From NCBI RefSeq assembly GCF_900112185.1, contig NZ_FOKP01000017.1, positions 62,001 to 126,000 of the forward strand: DNA of 64,000 bases, read 5' to 3'. This DNA comes from Allobosea sp. CRIB-10. GTDB lineage: Bacteria; Pseudomonadota; Alphaproteobacteria; Rhizobiales; Beijerinckiaceae. A model generated the notes under the pieces. The model did not search any database. It saw nothing but the letters and a program-made list of their open reading frames with translations, and had not been told where the DNA came from. Below are positions 53,344 through 62,460 of this stretch, in pieces. Numbering within the stretch: the stretch's first letter is position 1; each line of letters begins with the position of its first letter. A program made the translations under genes and the position numbers.

Positions 53344-54547
53344 GCTTACGCCCGATCCCCGCCGCCGCCGCGACGCCCGTCGCGAAGCAGGCCTGCAGCA
53401 GATAGCCGCCGGTTGGCGCCTCCCAGTCGAGCATCTCGCCGGCGATGAAGCTGCCGGGCAAGCGCTTCAGCATGAAGTCCTCGTCGACCTCGCTGGCAAG
53501 AATGCCGCCGGCGGTGGAGATGGCGCGGGCGAGCGAGGCCATGCCAGTCAGCCGCAGGGGCGCGCCTTTGATCAGGCGTGCGAGCGCGTCCGGCTCGGCT
53601 GGCAGCGGACCGCTTGCCGTCTCGCGCAGCACCGCCGCGGCGACCGGCGAAAGTCCCGCCGCCTTGCGCAGATGGTTGCTCAGCGTCTCGCCCGGACGGC
53701 GCTTCGCCAGCCGGTTAGCCAGCTCCGGCTCGGTCAGGTCCGGTCGCAGGTCGATCGTCAGGACCACTTCGCCATCGCGGGCGATGGCCTCCCGCAGCGG
53801 GCCCGACAGCGCATAGATAGCTCCGCCCTCAATACCTCCTGCGTCGATCATCGCTTCGCCCCTGACGTGCTGCCCGGCAAAGCTCAACGCGATCCGCTTC
53901 AGCGGCTGCCCGGCGAAGCGCTCGCGCATCAGCGCTGACCAAGCGACGGCGAAACCGGCATTGGCTGGCTGAAGGGGGGCGATGGCGATGCCCTTTGCCA
54001 CCAGCAAGTCGACCCAGGAGCCGTCCGAGCCGAGCCGCGGCCAGCTTGCCCCTCCGAGCGCCAGCACGGTCGCGCGGGGTTTCACGATCTCCTCGCCGCC
54101 ATCGCGCAGGGCGAAACGCAGCCCGCCGCTCTCGTCCCAACCCGTCCAGAGCCGCCCTGCATGCAGCTGCACGCCGAGCCCTTCGAGCCGTGTGAGCCAG
54201 GCGCGCAGCAGCGGCGAGGCCTTCATCGCCCTGGGGAAGACGCGCCCGCTAGAGCCGACGAAGCTCTCCGCCCCGAGCCCGTCGGCCCAGTCGCGCAGCG
54301 CCTGCGGCGGAAAGGCGCGGATCGCCGGCTCCAGCCAGGTCCGCGCCCCGCCATAGCGCCCGAGTAGGGCGTCGAGGGGCTCCGAATGCGTCAGGTTGAG
54401 CCCGCCGCGGCCGGCGAGCAGGAACTTGCGCGCCGGCGAGACCATCCGCTCGTAGATCGCCACCTTGTGGCCGGCGCCAGCCAATTGCTCGGCCGCGATC
54501 AGCCCGGCCGGGCCGGCGCCGATGATGGCGACGTCCGGTCCGCTCAA
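53327..54547 (-). CDS. FAD-dependent oxidoreductase, HI0933/BaiN-like family
   Basis: A 406-residue flavoprotein of the HI0933-like (YhiN/BaiN, TIGR03862-type) family. The FAD-binding loop [22 protein letters not shown] is at residues 5-26, followed by [15 protein letters not shown], the family signature. The central [20 protein letters not shown] and the C-terminal [19 protein letters not shown] plus [11 protein letters not shown] complete the pattern. Physiological substrates are largely unknown. The start codon is TTG (54545-54547), overlapping the guaC stop as TTGA, and the stop lies inside the mutS 3' end. Confidence 0.88.
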   Translation of the reverse strand: MSGPDVAIIGAGPAGLIAAEQLAGAGHKVAIYERMVSPARKFLLAGRGGLNLTHSEPLDALLGRYGGARTWLEPAIRAFPPQALRDWADGLGAESFVGSSGRVFPRAMKASPLLRAWLTRLEGLGVQLHAGRLWTGWDESGGLRFALRDGGEEIVKPRATVLALGGASWPRLGSDGSWVDLLVAKGIAIAPLQPANAGFAVAWSALMRERFAGQPLKRIALSFAGQHVRGEAMIDAGGIEGGAIYALSGPLREAIARDGEVVLTIDLRPDLTEPELANRLAKRRPGETLSNHLRKAAGLSPVAAAVLRETASGPLPAEPDALARLIKGAPLRLTGMASLARAISTAGGILASEVDEDFMLKRLPGSFIAGEMLDWEAPTGGYLLQACFATGVAAAAGIGRKLSSAA

Positions 54548-55587
54548 TTGCCGAACACGGTGTTGAGCTGGCTGCCGACCATGATGAAGGTGGTACGCTT
54601 CGGCATCTCCTTGAGCCGGACGGCACCGATATAGGTCATCGCCGAGCGCACCCCGCCCATGATCTCCTGCATCGTGCCCTCGACCGGGCCACGATAGGGC
54701 ACCTCGACGGTCTTGCCCTCGGAGGCCCGGTATTTGGCGACGCCGCCGGAATATTTCTTCATCGCCGTGTCCGAGGACATACCGTAGAACACCATCGCGA
54801 CCGGCACCTTCTCGCCGTCATGGGTCTCGTAGCGGATCTCGCCCTCGCACTCGTCATGGCCGGCGAGCATGCCGCCCATCATCACGAAGTCGGAGCCGCC
54901 GCCATAGGCCTTGGCGACGTCGCCCGGCACGGTCAGCCCGCCATCGCCGCAGACCAGTCCTTTCAGGCCATGGGCCGCGTCGGCGCATTCGATGATCGCC
55001 GAGAGCTGCGGATAGCCGACGCCGGTCATCTTGCGGGTGGTGCAGACCGAGCCCGGACCGATGCCGACCTTGACGATATCCGCGCCGGCCAGGATCAGTG
55101 CCTCGGTCATGTCGCCGGTGACGACGTTGCCGGCCATGATCGCCGCGTTCGGGAAGGCGTCGCGGGTCGCCTTGACGGTGTCGACGAATTTTTCGGTGTA
55201 GCCATTGGCGACGTCGAGGCAGATCTTGTCGATCGGCGCCTTGGCGTGGACGGCCTTGAGCTTGTCATGGTCGGAATCGGTCGTGCCGAGCGAATAGAAG
55301 GCGTTGGCCGAGCCCTCCTCCTTGAAGAAGGCGATCAGCTCGTCGGCGTCGTAGTGCTTGTGCAGCGCGACCATGGCGCCGTGCTTCAAGAGGGCGCGTG
55401 CCATCGCCATGGTGCCGACCACGTCCATGTTCGCAGCGATCAGCGGAAAGCCGCTCCATTCGCGGCCGGTATGCGCGAAGCGGAAGCTCCGGTTGACGTC
55501 GACCTCGGCGCGGCTGCCGAGCGTCGAGCGCTTCGGCCGGATCAGCACGTCGCGGAAGTCGAGCTTCGGATCGTTCTCGATGCGCAT
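54544..55587 (-). CDS. guaC: GMP reductase
   Basis: GuaC deaminates GMP to IMP with NADPH, balancing purine pools. The 347-residue IMPDH-like TIM barrel begins [21 protein letters not shown]. It has [32 protein letters not shown] with the catalytic cysteine, [15 protein letters not shown], and the C-terminal [24 protein letters not shown] 55585-55587 has GGAG eight bases before; an in-frame TTG two codons upstream is less likely. It is coupled to the flavoprotein gene. Confidence 0.94.
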   Translation of the reverse strand: MRIENDPKLDFRDVLIRPKRSTLGSRAEVDVNRSFRFAHTGREWSGFPLIAANMDVVGTMAMARALLKHGAMVALHKHYDADELIAFFKEEGSANAFYSLGTTDSDHDKLKAVHAKAPIDKICLDVANGYTEKFVDTVKATRDAFPNAAIMAGNVVTGDMTEALILAGADIVKVGIGPGSVCTTRKMTGVGYPQLSAIIECADAAHGLKGLVCGDGGLTVPGDVAKAYGGGSDFVMMGGMLAGHDECEGEIRYETHDGEKVPVAMVFYGMSSDTAMKKYSGGVAKYRASEGKTVEVPYRGPVEGTMQEIMGGVRSAMTYIGAVRLKEMPKRTTFIMVGSQLNTVFGN

Positions 55588-55772
55588 GGTCAAAGCTCCG
55601 GCTGGCGCAGGTCAAAAAGGCGCACGCAGCGACAGGGAGCGTGCCGGGATTCATAGCCGCTCGAACTCTTGGGAGCAATGCGCCGGCTGCCGGTGGAGTT
55701 CCCGGGACAGAAACTTTAGCGGTCTCTAAAGTTTTCTCTGGACAGAAGGCGTGCGTCGCGATACTTAAGCTC

Positions 55773-56120
55773 ATGCTTCACCAACCGGACCAGCTCGATC
55801 TCATGTTCCAGGCGCTGGCGGATCCGAACCGCCGGCTGATGGTGCAGCGGCTCTGTGAGGGGCCGGCGAGCGTCAGCGAGCTCGCGGCGCCGTTCGAGAT
55901 GACGCTGTCGGCGGTGGTGCAGCATCTCGCGGTTCTGGAAGGAGCAGGGCTGGTGCGCACGCAGAAGATCGGGCGGGTCCGCACCTGCCAGCTTGACACC
56001 CAGGCGCTGCAGGCGGCGGAGCGCTGGATCAGCGAGCGCCGCGCCCTCTGGGAGAGACGCTTCGACCGGCTCGGCGCCTTCCTCGCCGAGCAGGATGCGA
56101 AGGAAGGAGATGGAGCATGA
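55773..56120 (+). CDS. ArsR-family transcriptional regulator
   Basis: A 115-residue winged-helix repressor of the ArsR/SmtB family. The HTH reads DPNRRLMVQRLCEGPASVSELAAPFEMTLSAVVQHLAVLEGAGLVRT, with wing QKIGRVRTCQLD. The cysteine metal sites of classical ArsR (CxC) are absent, so it probably senses something other than a thiophilic metal or works with the co-encoded ligand-binding proteins. Its ATG follows an AT-rich leader, and its stop overlaps the next SRPBCC gene as ATGA. ArsR-SRPBCC pairs are a recurrent arrangement. Confidence 0.9.
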   Translation: MLHQPDQLDLMFQALADPNRRLMVQRLCEGPASVSELAAPFEMTLSAVVQHLAVLEGAGLVRTQKIGRVRTCQLDTQALQAAERWISERRALWERRFDRLGAFLAEQDAKEGDGA

Positions 56121-56590
56121 GCGAGCGGACCGTCGTCCACGCCGATTTCACCATCGAGCGGCACTATCCGACGAACCCGGCCCGGGTCTTCGCTGCCTTT
56201 GCCGATCCGGTCGCCAAGCGACGCTGGTCGACCTGCCATGATGAGGGTGGGCTCGGCGAATACAGCCTCGATTTCCGCGAGGGCGGCTTCGAGACGATGC
56301 GCGGCGCGCCAGCGCCGGGCAATGTCTACGCGATGCGGGCGATCTACCACGAGATCGTGCCGCGCGAGCGCATAGTCTATTCCTACGAGATGCTGCGCGA
56401 CGACGTCCGTCTTTCGGTCTCGCTGGTGACGCTGGAATTCCGCGGCGAAGGCGCCGGCACTCGCCTGGTCTTCGCCGAACAGGCCGTCTTCCTCGACGGT
56501 CATGATGATCCCAAGGCACGCGAGCAGGGCACCGGCATCGGCTTCGATCGGCTCGCCGAGGAGTTGGCGCGAGAGCCTACGCCCGCCTGA
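56117..56590 (+). CDS. SRPBCC domain protein (AHSA1-like), ArsR-coupled
   Basis: A 157-residue SRPBCC/START-type protein. The core opens VVHADFTIERHYPTNPARVFAAFADPVAKRRWS, continues with IVPRERIVYSYEML and ends GTRLVFAEQAVFLDG. It closely resembles the gene at 57359 and less the one at 6120. Translation is coupled to arsR by a 4-base overlap, so it is surely co-expressed. Members typically bind hydrophobic small molecules. The substrate here is unknown. Confidence 0.88.
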   Translation: MSERTVVHADFTIERHYPTNPARVFAAFADPVAKRRWSTCHDEGGLGEYSLDFREGGFETMRGAPAPGNVYAMRAIYHEIVPRERIVYSYEMLRDDVRLSVSLVTLEFRGEGAGTRLVFAEQAVFLDGHDDPKAREQGTGIGFDRLAEELAREPTPA

Positions 56591-56651
56591 CCATTCCAAT
56601 CCGTTCCGACCTTTTCAACCCGCGTCGATCCGGCCGCAGGAAGGACCAGTC

Positions 56652-57320
<669 letters not shown>

Positions 57321-57358
57321 GCCGGCCTCGTCATCTCGCACCACCGAAAGGACATCAC

Positions 57359-57835
57359 ATGACCAGCAATTCCGTCGTCCACGCCAGCTTCACCATCGAG
57401 CGCAGCTATGCCGCATCCCCGGCTCGCGTCTTCGCCGCCTTCGCCGATCCCGCCCAGAAGCGGCGCTGGTTCGCCGAGGGCGAGGGCTGGGAGGTCGAGC
57501 AGTTCGACGTCGATTTCCGCGTCGGCGGCCATGAGCGCAGCCGCTTCCGCTTCCAGGGCGGCCCGCCGATCACCAACGACAGCGTCTACCAGGTGATTCA
57601 GCCGAACGAGCGCATCATCCTCGCTTACGCCATGGCGATCGACGGCGCGCCGCTTTCGGGCTCGCTGCTGACGATGGAGTTCGTGCCGGAGGGTACCGGC
57701 ACCAGGCTCGTCTTCACCGAGCAGGGCGCCTATCTCGATGGCAAGGACGGCCCGATCCATCGCGAACAGGGCTCGCGGGAATTGCTGGAGGCGCTGGCGA
57801 AGATGCTCGGCGAACCGGCCGGCGCGGCTGCCTGA
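57359..57835 (+). CDS. SRPBCC domain protein (AHSA1-like), second copy in cluster
   Basis: A 158-residue SRPBCC protein opening VVHASFTIERSYAASPARVFAAFADPAQKRRWF, nearly the same as its relative at 56117. Later IQPNERIILAYAMAIDG and GTRLVFTEQGAYLDGKDG also match. The two are clear paralogues separated by the GST gene, and this copy keeps an extra GGPPITND loop. ATG 57359 is preceded by GAAAGGAC. It is the last gene of the ArsR cluster; the next gene starts 145 bases later. Confidence 0.88.
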   Translation: MTSNSVVHASFTIERSYAASPARVFAAFADPAQKRRWFAEGEGWEVEQFDVDFRVGGHERSRFRFQGGPPITNDSVYQVIQPNERIILAYAMAIDGAPLSGSLLTMEFVPEGTGTRLVFTEQGAYLDGKDGPIHREQGSRELLEALAKMLGEPAGAAA

Positions 57836-57980
57836 CGCCTCGACCAGGCTGAATGCTGTGCCAACTCCATTCAGCCCCAGTTCATCCCCGGCCTGCTAAC
57901 CGGCATGCTGGCGGCATCCGAACCGGGAAAACCCGGCGGGTGCCGCGTCCGATGTCGCGATCCGGGGGGATCACTCGACT

Positions 57981-59774
57981 GTGCTGAAGGCCGTCGATCC
58001 GAACACCGTGCCTGCCGGCCCGCCATCCGATTGGCAGGTCACAAAAAGCTTTGCCCGCCTCACCGGCGGCTTCTGGCGCGGCGGCACCGCCGGCCGGGCC
58101 TGGCTCTGGTCGGTCGCGCTGGCGAGCGCGATCATCCTCTCCGTCTTCTCCAACGTCACCGTCAACCGCTGGAACGGCTGGTTCTTCGATGCGCTCGAGA
58201 AGAAGGACGGCGAGAGCGCCCTGATCGCCATGGCGGTCTTCCCGGTGCTGGTGCTGATCGCGGCCGGCCTCGGCGTCGTCATCCTGGTCTCGCGCGAGAC
58301 CTTCCAGGTCCATTGGCGCGCCTATGTCACGGCCAAGCTCGCCGATGGCTGGATCGGCGAGCGACGCTTCTACCGGCTCGGCCTCTCCGGCTACGAGCCG
58401 GCCAATCCGGAATACCGCATCGCCGACGATGTCCGCTGGGCCACCGAGCCGGTGGTCGATTTCGCCATCGGCCTGCTCTCGGCCGTCATCACCGCCATCA
58501 CCTTCATCGGCATCCTCTGGTCGATCGGCGGCTCGCTCAGCGTCGAGATCCGCGGCGTCGCCTTCGAGATCCCCGCCTATATGGTGCTGGCGGCGATCGT
58601 CTATGCCGTCCTGGTCTCCGGCCTGATCACCTGGGTCGGCCGGCCGCTGCCGCGCCTGATCGCCGCCCGCAACGAGGGCGAGGCGCGCCTGCGCTTCTCG
58701 CTGATGCGCATCCGCGACCATGGCGAGACGATCGCGCTGTCGCGGGCCGAGACAGGCGAGCGCCGCGCCGTCGCCGCGACCTATGACACGCTGGTGACGC
58801 GCTGGCTCGCGATGATCCGCCAGCGCGGTCGTTTGACCTGGATCACCAATGGCAGCGGCGCGCTGGTACCGGTCGTGCCGCTGCTGCTGGCGGCGCCGAA
58901 ATATCTCTCCGGCGAGATGTCGCTCGGCGATGTCGTTCAGGTCGCCGCCGCCTTCGTCGCGGTGCAGAACGCTTTCAACTGGGTGCTCGACAACTTCATG
59001 CGCATCGCCGAATGGCTGGCTTCGGCCCGGCGCGTCAACGAACTCGCCGTCGCGCTTCACGCGATCGAAGAGGGTGCGGCCGAGAGCGACATCGCTGTCC
59101 TCACCAGCGACGGCGGTGGCCTGCGGCTGGACGACCTCACCCTGACCGATCGCGACGGCCGCACCTTGCTCGCCGATTTCTCGACGGTCCTGCCCGCCGG
59201 CGCGACGCTGCATGTCGCGGGCGAGCTCGGCCATGGCAAGGCAGCGCTGATCCAGGCTGTCGCGGGCTTGTGGCCCTGGGGGCGCGGCGCGGTGGCGCTG
59301 CCGGAGGGCGCGCGCCTCGCCGTATTGCCGCAGCACCTGCATCTCTCGGAAGGCAGCCTGCGCGCCGCGCTCGACCCGATCGGCGGCCATAGTGACGACG
59401 AGGCGGCTGCAGCGCTGCGGCATTACGGCCTCTCCGGCCTGGTGCCGCAGATCGATCTGTCGCGCGACTGGGACAAGGCGCTGACCACCGGCGACCGCCA
59501 GCGCCTCGCTCTGGCCCGGACCGAGCTGGCGGCGCCCGATATCCTCGTGCTCGACGAAGCCACCAGCGGCCTCGAAACCGAAGCGGCGCTCGACCTGCTG
59601 TCGCGGCTGCGCGCAGCGAGGCCGCAGGCGGTGATGCTGCTGATCGGCCAGAGCCCGGGCTTTGCCGAGGCCGCCGACCATCACCTCACCATGCGCCGGG
59701 CCGGCGGCGTCGCGCGTGTCGCCTCGTCCGACGCGCCGCGTCCCGCTGCGCTCGCCGAAACCGGCGCAGGCTGA
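57981..59774 (+). CDS. SbmA/YddA-like ABC membrane-ATPase protein with degenerate nucleotide-binding motifs
   Basis: A 597-residue half-transporter of the ABC-D/SbmA-BacA/YddA type: a membrane domain (about 35-345, with FSNVTVNRWNGWFFDAL and HWRAYVTAKLADGWI typical of the family) fused to an ABC domain (about 380-575). The ATPase motifs are unusual. The Walker A loop G414-A421 reads GELGHGKA with Ala replacing the Ser/Thr after the lysine. The signature at 501-507 is LTTGDRQ, and the H-loop position (about 555-560) reads IGQSPG without histidine. Walker B (ILVLDEATS, 521-529) is intact. It may be a poor or inactive ATPase. The start is GTG 57981. The substrate is unknown. Confidence 0.82.
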   Translation: MLKAVDPNTVPAGPPSDWQVTKSFARLTGGFWRGGTAGRAWLWSVALASAIILSVFSNVTVNRWNGWFFDALEKKDGESALIAMAVFPVLVLIAAGLGVVILVSRETFQVHWRAYVTAKLADGWIGERRFYRLGLSGYEPANPEYRIADDVRWATEPVVDFAIGLLSAVITAITFIGILWSIGGSLSVEIRGVAFEIPAYMVLAAIVYAVLVSGLITWVGRPLPRLIAARNEGEARLRFSLMRIRDHGETIALSRAETGERRAVAATYDTLVTRWLAMIRQRGRLTWITNGSGALVPVVPLLLAAPKYLSGEMSLGDVVQVAAAFVAVQNAFNWVLDNFMRIAEWLASARRVNELAVALHAIEEGAAESDIAVLTSDGGGLRLDDLTLTDRDGRTLLADFSTVLPAGATLHVAGELGHGKAALIQAVAGLWPWGRGAVALPEGARLAVLPQHLHLSEGSLRAALDPIGGHSDDEAAAALRHYGLSGLVPQIDLSRDWDKALTTGDRQRLALARTELAAPDILVLDEATSGLETEAALDLLSRLRAARPQAVMLLIGQSPGFAEAADHHLTMRRAGGVARVASSDAPRPAALAETGAG

Positions 59775-59852
59775 CGTTCAGGCGCAGTTCAGGACCTTTT
59801 CCATCCAGTGCCGGGCAGCCTTCCCGGTCCTTTCCGACACGGAGCCAAACGC

Positions 59853-60416
59853 ATGTTGAACATCTGGGACGTCTATTGGGGCCTGCGCGTCGAGCAATGC
59901 CCCTGCGATGTGCATTTCGTCGAATGGCTGGAAGAGCAGGGCCTGACCGGCAAGCGCATCTATCATTTCGGCACGGGTGGCCACCATTATGTCGGCATCC
60001 GCTGCGCCGAGCCGGAGTTCGACAGCACGGTCCTCGGCATCACGGCTTCGCCCAAGGAATACGAGGCCTTCGTCAAGCTCGCGATCGACAACCCGACGAT
60101 CACCAAGACCTATTCGGCCTATTTCGGCGACATCTACACCAGCAATGCCCGGCTTTTGCCGCGCTTCGACATCGTCACGCTGTTCCACTCCTGCGAGTTC
60201 CGCAGCGAGAAGAACGATGCCTATGGCGCGCTGACCGATCTCGAGGTGATGCAGCTCTTCACCGACCAGACCGATGCCGGCGGCTACATCCTGTTCTATA
60301 CCGGCTCCTTCGCCTATGAGGCGGCGAAGCCGATCATCGCGGATTGGGCGAAGTCGCGCGCGGTCGAGGAGATCGGCGAGTTCAAGACGCTCCGGGTCTT
60401 CCGCAAGACCGCCTGA
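59853..60416 (+). CDS. Conserved hypothetical protein (possible methyltransferase-like fold)
   Basis: I do not recognise this 187-residue protein. It has no signal peptide or membrane segment. A glycine/histidine-rich stretch, RIYHFGTGGHHYVGIRC (about 35-51), follows a beta-strand-like segment and could be a nucleotide or SAM-binding loop. VTLFHSCEFRSEKND and the late DAGGYILFYTGSFAYE resemble strand-loop patterns of Rossmann-like methyltransferases. Two cysteines at the N-terminus form CPCD. ATG 59853 follows GGAG by eight bases. It stands 78 bases after the ABC gene and before the leader-ORF element. Confidence 0.6.
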   Translation: MLNIWDVYWGLRVEQCPCDVHFVEWLEEQGLTGKRIYHFGTGGHHYVGIRCAEPEFDSTVLGITASPKEYEAFVKLAIDNPTITKTYSAYFGDIYTSNARLLPRFDIVTLFHSCEFRSEKNDAYGALTDLEVMQLFTDQTDAGGYILFYTGSFAYEAAKPIIADWAKSRAVEEIGEFKTLRVFRKTA

Positions 60417-60486
60417 AGCGGTTGCGCCGGTCGCTGAACGGCGCTAACTCCCGTCCGTCGATCCACTCGAAACCAAGGAGGGCTGC

Positions 60487-60558
60487 GTGATCACGTTCTT
60501 TCGTCACCATCGTCAGCGCGGCCCCGTTCAGGCCCTGCAAGCCGGCTTGCAGGGCTGA
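60487..60558 (+). CDS. Putative 23-residue leader peptide upstream of the ABC-F gene
   Basis: A 24-codon ORF (23 residues plus stop) starts at GTG 60487 with a textbook AAGGAGG at 60475-60481, five bases away, the strongest ribosome-binding site in this part of the window. The product would be basic and ends in Gln/Gly/Leu residues (FFRHHRQRG near the N-terminus). Codons 16-23 lie inside a perfect 24-bp palindrome, so translating ribosomes would melt the RNA hairpin. It ends 187 bases before the ABC-F ATG. A regulatory leader is inferred; a small stand-alone protein is the alternative. Confidence 0.5.
   Translation: MITFFRHHRQRGPVQALQAGLQG
60532..60555 (+). promoter_or_regulatory. 24-bp perfect palindrome (hairpin) within the leader ORF
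   Basis: GCCCTGCAAGCC (60532-60543) is followed directly by its exact inverse GGCTTGCAGGGC (60544-60555). As RNA it would form a stem of about ten pairs with a four-base loop. It overlaps the end of the leader ORF, two features that seldom coincide by chance. No T tract follows, so it is not an ordinary terminator; the spacer beyond has further stems (GGGGC/GCCCC near 60690-60704). Confidence 0.55.
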
Positions 60559-60745
60559 CCGCACAGGCGTTTCCTCAGGTTACCGTCCAGGTCTGCCCTT
60601 CGTGAGGGCGTAGCGTCTTCGAGCCCGGTGCTCGGCCAGCTGCGTCCATCCCCTCATCGAGCCAAGGCGTTCCGCATTCGTAGTGCTCGGGGCAAGGCGC
60701 CCCGGCCGAATGATGGCGCACGGCTCGGGCAGTTCCGAGACGACC

Positions 60746-62269
60746 ATGACCCTGATCACCCTGCGCAATCTCGGCGTCACGCTGGGCGCCCCGCTCTTTT
60801 CCGATCTGTCCTTCTCCCTCATGGCGGGTGACCGCCTCGGCCTCGTCGCCGCCAATGGCCGCGGCAAGTCGACCCTGCTGCGCTGCCTTGTCGGCTCGCT
60901 CGATCCATCTGTCGGCGAGATCACGCGCTCACGTGGCCTGCGCATCGGCCATGTCGACCAGGACGCGCCAGCGCAGCTGCTCGACCAGCCCGTCGACCAG
61001 CTGCTGCTTGATCAATTGCCGGCCGACCAGCGCGAGAGCGAGCATTGGCGCGTCGAGGTCGCGCTCGACACGCTGTCTGTGCCCACAGAGCTGCGCCGCC
61101 GCCCGCTCGGGCAATTGAGCGGTGGCTGGCAGAGGCTCGTGCTGCTCGCACGAGCCGGCATCGCCGAGCCGGACCTGCTGCTGCTCGACGAACCCACCAA
61201 CCATCTCGATCTCGCGCGCATCGGCCTGCTGGAAAGCTGGCTCGCCGCCCTGCCGCGTGATGTCGCGGTGATCCTGTCGAGCCATGACCGCGCCTTCCTC
61301 GACGCGGCCACCAATCGGACGCTGTTCCTGCGCCAGGAACGCTCGCAAGTGTTCGCGCTGCCCTATTCGCCGGCGCGCGCCGCACTCGACGAGACCGATG
61401 CCGCAACCGCACGCCAGCACGAGCGCGACCTGAAGGCCGTCCAGCAGATGCGGCGCCAGGCGGCCAAGCTCAACAATATCGGGATCAATTCCGGCAGCGA
61501 TCTCCTGCTCAGCAAGACCAAGCAGCTCAAGCGCAGGGCCGATGAGCTCGAAGCGGCGGCGCGCCCGGCCCATCGCGAGCGCTCGGCCGGCGCGATCAGG
61601 CTCGCCGGCGCTGGGACGCATGTGCGGGCGCTGGTCGAGCTCGACGACGTCGCGGTCGAGACGCCGGATGGGCGCTTGCTGTTCCGGACGGGCAAGCGCT
61701 GGATCAGCCCCGGCGACCGGATCGTGCTGCTCGGTCTCAACGGCGCCGGCAAGTCGCGCTTCATCGGCATGCTCCACGCCGCCGTTCGCGGCAAGGGGCA
61801 GGCGGGCATCCGGGCGACGCACTCGCTGGTGCTCGGCCATGCCAGCCAGAGCCTCTCCGAATTGCCCGATGACGACACCCCGCACGGCCTGATCAGCCGG
61901 CGCTTCGATGTCGGCGATCAGCCCGCCCGCGGCCTGCTCGCCGGCGCCGGCATCGCCATCGATCGCCAGACCGGGCCGATCGGCGCGCTCTCCGGCGGGC
62001 AGCGGGCAAGGCTCGCCATGCTGGCCCTGCGCCTTGCCCGGCCGAACTTCTACCTGCTGGACGAACCGACCAACCATCTCGACATAGAGGGCCAGGAGGC
62101 GCTCGAGGCCGAGCTCACCGCCGGCGAGACCAGCTGCCTCCTGGTCTCGCATGATCGCAGCTTCGTGCGGGCAGTCGGCAATCGCTTCTGGCGGATCGAG
62201 CGGCGTCGCCTGATCGAAGTCGACGACCCCGAGGCCTTCTTCCAGGAGGCGATGGAAGCGGAGGGCTGA
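60746..62269 (+). CDS. ABC-F family ATPase (ribosome-associated type)
   Basis: A 507-residue soluble protein with two ABC domains and no membrane segment, so an ABC-F (Uup/EttA-like) translation factor. The first domain has Walker A AANGRGKST (K41), the signature LSGGWQRL and Walker B LLLLDEPTNHLD. The linker (about 225-285) is charged and helical. The second domain has GLNGAGKS at 330-337, LSGGQRARLAML and FYLLDEPTNHLD. All motifs are intact. ABC-F proteins act on the ribosomal E site, and some relieve drug-stalled ribosomes; nothing here proves resistance. ATG 60746 has only a weak Shine-Dalgarno, fitting control by the upstream leader. Confidence 0.88.
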   Translation: MTLITLRNLGVTLGAPLFSDLSFSLMAGDRLGLVAANGRGKSTLLRCLVGSLDPSVGEITRSRGLRIGHVDQDAPAQLLDQPVDQLLLDQLPADQRESEHWRVEVALDTLSVPTELRRRPLGQLSGGWQRLVLLARAGIAEPDLLLLDEPTNHLDLARIGLLESWLAALPRDVAVILSSHDRAFLDAATNRTLFLRQERSQVFALPYSPARAALDETDAATARQHERDLKAVQQMRRQAAKLNNIGINSGSDLLLSKTKQLKRRADELEAAARPAHRERSAGAIRLAGAGTHVRALVELDDVAVETPDGRLLFRTGKRWISPGDRIVLLGLNGAGKSRFIGMLHAAVRGKGQAGIRATHSLVLGHASQSLSELPDDDTPHGLISRRFDVGDQPARGLLAGAGIAIDRQTGPIGALSGGQRARLAMLALRLARPNFYLLDEPTNHLDIEGQEALEAELTAGETSCLLVSHDRSFVRAVGNRFWRIERRRLIEVDDPEAFFQEAMEAEG

Positions 62270-62460
62270 TCACCGCCGTCACGATCGGCACAAAGCGGCC
62301 GACGCGTCCTGCGCCGGCCTCATGGCGCGCATTCGCCGCGCTGCCCCGTCTTGTGCATCGCGGCGAAGGCGCTATCTCTCGGGTCCGGCCGTCAGGCCAG
62401 CCGCCAGCAACCCGCCTTGCTCGCCGTTTTCCGCGCGAGCGCAACCCGACAAGAGTGCTG

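Noticed and set aside
60746..62269. ABC-F gene as an antibiotic-resistance determinant
   Set aside because: Housekeeping ABC-F factors share the same motifs; nothing in the sequence indicates resistance.
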